NCBI GenBank assembly: GCA_016284575.1 | Contig: JAEEPD010000134.1 | Span: forward strand, 1 to 8,756 | Length of the DNA: 8,756 nt | Direction of reading: 5' to 3' | Origin: Bacillota bacterium | Lineage (GTDB): Bacteria; Bacillota; Clostridia; Peptostreptococcales; Anaerovoracaceae | In this document: positions 6,194-8,756 of the stretch, piece by piece | How the letters are laid out: each line of letters opens with the position of its first letter | Numbering within the stretch: position 1 is the first letter of the stretch | Made by a program: the position numbers and the translations under genes | Notes under the pieces: model-generated | The model's input: only the letters and a program-made list of their open reading frames with translations | Database searches by the model: none | Told to the model about the DNA's origin: nothing

Positions 6194-7072
6194 TTACAGC
6201 AGTTTTTCTATGCGGCCGTCGTTCCAGAGGCGGATGCCCGCTCTTCTGGCCACCCAGCAGTGGAAGTTGATGGCCACAGGCGCGATGGCGGTGTGGGTGT
6301 GGGCTCTGTCCATCTTTACAGCCAGGCAGACAGTGTCTCCGCCGGTGCCTGCAGCGCCGATCTTGAGGCTGTTGATGGCATCCTTGAGTTCCTTCTCCAG
6401 CTCGTTCAGCTGGGGATCGGGGTTCTCGTCGTCCCAGCGGCGGGTGCTGATGGCCTTGCGGCTCATCTTTGCAGCGATATCCATCTGTCCGCCGATGCCA
6501 ATGCCTATGCCAAAGGGAGGACAGGGCTTGCCGCCTGCGTTCAAAGCGGTCTCCAGGATGAAGCGCTTAAGGCCTACAAGGTCCTTGCCCAGCTTGGCCG
6601 GGGTCATGATCTGCATGGCATTGCCCAGCTCTGCTCCGCAGCCCTTGAAGGAGATTATGAAGTCCACATACTGCTGGCCGGGGTTATATTCGTATTCGAT
6701 GTTGGGGACGCCGCGGCCGGTGTTATTCCCGGAGTTGACGCGGGTCAGGGGGTCAACGATGGAGGGTCTGAGATAGCCCTTCCTTGTAGCCTCGCCTACG
6801 GCCTCGGAGATGACCTCCTTCATGTAGGCAGGGAAGTTGTCGTCGCCGAAGCTCACCCATGTGGTGGGATAGCCCGGGGACTGGCAGACTGCCTTGTCAA
6901 GCCTCTTGGCGATCTCAAGATTCTCCAGCATGGAATCCTCCATGCTCTGTGCGGTAGGATTGGTCTCCCTTGCTCTGGCCTCCTCAAGAAGGCCCTTCAC
7001 ATCCTCGGAGATCTCGGTGACGGCACGTATCACAGCGTCATACACCGCCTGCCTTGCGATTTTTTCATCCAT
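6194..7072 (-). CDS. Class I fumarase/tartrate-dehydratase-type hydro-lyase, [4Fe-4S] alpha subunit with CQSPG variant
   Basis: This 292-residue catalytic subunit adds or removes water using an oxygen-labile [4Fe-4S] cluster. Cluster ligands are likely C63, C184 (GGKPCPP) and C272 (INFHCWVARR); their spacing matches the three ligands of single-chain class I fumarases. Other family segments are LRPSIVDPLTR, KGCGAELGN, GIGIGIGG and GAAGTGGDT. The usual CQDTG around the first ligand is CQSPG here, so the Asp taken as catalytic acid in Leishmania fumarase is Ser65. The usual small residue in KGxG is Cys145. Both changes suggest altered substrate or mechanism. I chose the ATG at 7070-7072, eight bases after GAGG; a GTG at 7079-7081 sits inside that ribosome binding site and is unlikely. 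The gene follows the MmgE/PrpD gene by 51 bases. Which substrate it uses is open. Confidence 0.9.
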   Translation of the reverse strand: MDEKIARQAVYDAVIRAVTEISEDVKGLLEEARARETNPTAQSMEDSMLENLEIAKRLDKAVCQSPGYPTTWVSFGDDNFPAYMKEVISEAVGEATRKGYLRPSIVDPLTRVNSGNNTGRGVPNIEYEYNPGQQYVDFIISFKGCGAELGNAMQIMTPAKLGKDLVGLKRFILETALNAGGKPCPPFGIGIGIGGQMDIAAKMSRKAISTRRWDDENPDPQLNELEKELKDAINSLKIGAAGTGGDTVCLAVKMDRAHTHTAIAPVAINFHCWVARRAGIRLWNDGRIEKLL

Positions 7073-7123
7073 TTTTCTCACCTCTTGAATATATTAAAAA
7101 TATAATAAACTGTCGTCGGTAAA

Positions 7124-8473
7124 TCAGTCGTAGAGCCGGTTGATGTCCTCGAGCTCCTCCATGCGGAGTATCTTTTCGTAGAGCCTTTCGGCGTTCTCAG
7201 CTCCTATTACGGGCTCTGCCAGCATCATGTACTTGTTCTTCGCATCCTCCCAGCTGAAGGGATTGTTGAAGTCACCGAAGGGATAATCGGTGTACTCCTC
7301 TATGACCCTTCCGTCCTTCATGGTTATCACCAGCCTGTGACCCCAGCGGTTGGAATCCTTAAGATAGCGGTCCTCGATCTCCTGACTGAAGAAGACCTGA
7401 GTCCTGTCCATAAGGGCCCTTGTTGCCGTATCTGCCAGGCTCTCCTCGGAGAACACCCGAAGGCCCTTCTCGCCGTAGAGCATAGCTGCGCAGATGCAGT
7501 ACTGTATGCTGAACTTGGCGGCGTAGGGATTGGCGGGGGTGCCGTTGTCCGCGGTGTTGATGGCGGTCCTGTAGGTGTAGTCCTCTATGCTTTCGATCTG
7601 GGCCGGGTCTATATCGTGCTTTTTCTTTATCTGTTCCACTGCATATATGGCCGAGTGGGTGTGACGGCAGCAGGCATAGGCCTTAAAGGAGTTCCCGTTG
7701 ATCTCGAAATAGCTGCCCAGCTTATCAGTTACTCTGTCCAGATGGGGCTCAGCTGAAAGGGCATGCACGAAGCCCTTTTTGTTTTCGATTATGTCCTTAG
7801 CCCCTGTAAAGCCCTCCTTTGCCAGCTCGGCTGAGCGTATGCCGCAGACCGTGGCGTTGGCCACGTGTAGCAGCTTGCTGTTGGCTCCGCTGGAATTGAA
7901 GGCCCAAAGGCCCGAGGACTGTGTCCCGGCGCTTCCGAAGGCATCCTGAAGCTGCTCAGTGCCAAGGCCCAGGAGCTTTCCTGCAGCTGCAGCGGAGCTG
8001 AAGGAGCCCACCACGCCGGTGGTATGCCAATAGTAGTAGGCTGCGGGATTTATGGCTTCGCCAAGCCTTGCAGCTGCATCGTAGCCAAGGACTATGGCAA
8101 GCAGCACCTCTTTTCCGGATGCGCCCTGCTCCTCCCCTATGGCCATGGCAGCCGGGATGGTGATGGCTCCGGGGTGGACTATGGAAGCGTTGTGAAGATC
8201 GTCAAAGTCCTGAGCGTGGACGAAGGCTGCGTTTATGGCTGCTGCGTTCATGTAGTCCCAGCTCTCCTCGCCCTTCTTCCAGAGCCTGCTCTTTCCGGGA
8301 AGAGAGTGACGCTCAAAAACCGCCGCCAGCTTTTTCGATGCCGCCTCCTCAGAGCCCGCGATGGCTGCCCCGAAGGCATCGAGCACCGCCATTTTGGCAT
8401 TATCTATGGTCTTTTCGTCCAGATCCTCCCATTTTGTATCGAATACGAACTGCGCTAAAGCCTTTGTTTCCAA
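7124..8473 (-). CDS. MmgE/PrpD family protein (2-methylcitrate dehydratase / cis-aconitate decarboxylase superfamily)
   Basis: This 449-residue soluble protein begins METKALAQFVFDTKW when read from TTG at 8471-8473. Family landmarks are NAAFVHAQDFDDLH (81-94), HPGA (100-103), WHTTGVVGSF (149-158), SKLLH (199-203) and FKAYACCRHTH (263-273). These correspond to the Asp, His and Lys positions that line the active site in cis-aconitate decarboxylases and PrpD-like enzymes, so it is probably catalytic. Known members include 2-methylcitrate dehydratase, cis-aconitate decarboxylase and iminodisuccinate epimerase; sequence alone does not choose among them. There is no PrpB or PrpC beside it, which argues against the methylcitrate cycle. 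Context suggests it prepares a di- or tricarboxylate for the downstream hydro-lyase. The TTG start is favoured by a near-perfect ribosome binding site; an in-frame GTG at 8528-8530 lies inside a hairpin upstream of the promoter. Confidence 0.9.
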   Translation of the reverse strand: METKALAQFVFDTKWEDLDEKTIDNAKMAVLDAFGAAIAGSEEAASKKLAAVFERHSLPGKSRLWKKGEESWDYMNAAAINAAFVHAQDFDDLHNASIVHPGAITIPAAMAIGEEQGASGKEVLLAIVLGYDAAARLGEAINPAAYYYWHTTGVVGSFSSAAAAGKLLGLGTEQLQDAFGSAGTQSSGLWAFNSSGANSKLLHVANATVCGIRSAELAKEGFTGAKDIIENKKGFVHALSAEPHLDRVTDKLGSYFEINGNSFKAYACCRHTHSAIYAVEQIKKKHDIDPAQIESIEDYTYRTAINTADNGTPANPYAAKFSIQYCICAAMLYGEKGLRVFSEESLADTATRALMDRTQVFFSQEIEDRYLKDSNRWGHRLVITMKDGRVIEEYTDYPFGDFNNPFSWEDAKNKYMMLAEPVIGAENAERLYEKILRMEELEDINRLYD

Positions 8474-8475
8474 AA

Positions 8476-8485
8476 GATCACCTCC
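8476..8485 (-). promoter_or_regulatory. Ribosome binding site that fixes the TTG start of the MmgE/PrpD gene
   Basis: The minus strand reads GGAGGTGATC, fully complementary to the 16S rRNA 3' end. GGAGG is seven bases before the TTG codon at 8471-8473, and no ATG or GTG lies in frame at a suitable distance. A strong site paired with a weak start codon sets the N-terminus at METKALAQF. Confidence 0.8.
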
Positions 8486-8513
8486 GGAATAATTACAGAT
8501 TTCAATCTTTAGT

Positions 8514-8541
8514 ATTATATCAAAAAACACCCTTGCGTAAA
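8514..8541 (-). promoter_or_regulatory. Extended -10 promoter of the dicarboxylate operon
   Basis: The minus strand carries TGATATAAT, a perfect TATAAT (8514-8519) with the TGn extension. A partial -35 TTTACG (8536-8541, four of six matches) lies 16 bases upstream, in the loop of the adjacent hairpin. Transcription would begin near 8506 and leave a leader of about 33 bases before the TTG start. An AGATT-TC-AATCT dyad (8497-8508) lies at the expected start point and could be an operator. Confidence 0.6.
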
Positions 8542-8550
8542 AGGGTGTTT
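8522..8550 (-). terminator. Hairpin with U-run, probable terminator of an upstream transcript
   Basis: In the minus-strand RNA, AAACACCCTT (8541-8550) pairs with AAGGGTGTTT (8525-8534) around a six-base loop (8535-8540), a perfect ten-pair stem. U residues run through 8522-8527. It would stop transcription coming from beyond the right edge just before the MmgE promoter. The -35 region of that promoter falls in its loop and stem, so terminator and promoter share DNA. On the plus strand the stem is not followed by a U-run, so action on the minus strand is more likely. Confidence 0.65.
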
Positions 8551-8756
8551 AGTCAACTAAAGTGTTTTTTTATACAGGTCAGTCAACCTTCAGCATCCGG
8601 TAGCCTATGCCATAGTTTTCATGTTCTCTGACCTCCCTTCGGGAAGAAGCTGCAGACTGCAGGTCTTCTGATACCATAATAGGACATTGGCTGCAAAGAT
8701 GGCGTTAAGGGAACCTCAGGAGACATTAAGACCGCATAAAGAGCATGACAAGTGGG
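8551..8756. other. Right-edge region without a convincing gene
   Basis: I find no complete gene here on either strand. A minus-strand frame ends at TGA 8579-8581, just before the terminator-like hairpin, and reads ...REHENYGIGYRMLKVD. That looks like a protein tail, but stops at 8726-8728 and 8705-8707 limit it to about 42 codons, or 32 from the ATG at 8675-8677. It could be the end of a decayed or frameshifted upstream gene, or simply noncoding DNA. A hairpin-forming segment lies at 8645-8669, and a TTTAGT-CA-ACTAAA dyad lies at 8548-8561. Confidence 0.35.

Noticed and set aside
7073..7081. GTG start adding three residues to the hydro-lyase alpha subunit
   Set aside because: It overlaps the ribosome binding site that serves the ATG at 7070-7072.
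8474..8530. Upstream GTG start adding 19 residues to the MmgE/PrpD protein
   Set aside because: The GTG lies in the hairpin and upstream of the proposed transcription start, and the extra residues do not resemble the family. The TTG at 8471-8473 has an ideal ribosome binding site.

Overview
The window looks like part of the chromosome of a strictly anaerobic Bacillota (class Clostridia; a gut Lachnospiraceae-like or related lineage is my inference). The reasons are the strong AGGAGG-type ribosome binding sites, AT-rich intergenic DNA between moderately GC-rich genes, an oxygen-sensitive [4Fe-4S] hydro-lyase, and a gene set typical of clostridial NADH-linked [FeFe]-hydrogenase loci. Every convincing gene lies on the minus strand, so transcription runs from high to low coordinates. 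I see no rRNA, tRNA, CRISPR array, insertion sequence or phage gene.

Right part (8550 down to 2920): a five-gene dicarboxylate-metabolism operon. A hairpin that probably ends an upstream transcript (8522-8550) abuts an extended -10 promoter (8514-8541). The genes then follow in order: an MmgE/PrpD-family protein with a TTG start, the alpha and beta subunits of a class I fumarase/tartrate-dehydratase-type hydro-lyase, a class II fumarase (fumC), and a malic enzyme. A strong intrinsic terminator (2920-2966) lies directly after the malic enzyme. FumC and malic enzyme together convert fumarate to malate and then to pyruvate, CO2 and NAD(P)H. The first three genes may feed in an unidentified substrate. 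The alpha subunit lacks the acidic residue of the usual CQDTG motif, so it may not be an ordinary fumarase.

Middle (2714-2919): an AT-rich promoter and leader region. It holds a sigma-A-type promoter, a sequence resembling the clostridial Rex (NADH/NAD+ sensor) operator overlapping the -35 box, two further dyads, and a GC-rich structured patch in the leader.

Left part (2713 down to 1): the start of a hydrogenase-associated operon. It encodes a NuoE/HydC-like [2Fe-2S] subunit, a DRTGG-domain protein, a small SpoIIAB/RsbW-like ATPase, a ferredoxin fused to a hydrogenase-like domain with altered H-cluster motifs, and a second DRTGG-type protein cut by the window edge. The genes are packed with overlaps or gaps of a few bases. 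Catalytic HydA and the flavoprotein HydB are not in the window and would be expected further along.

Taken together, the right operon would release reducing equivalents at the malic enzyme step, and the left one resembles a locus for disposing of NADH electrons as H2. The Rex-like site offers a possible regulatory link, but this connection is inference.
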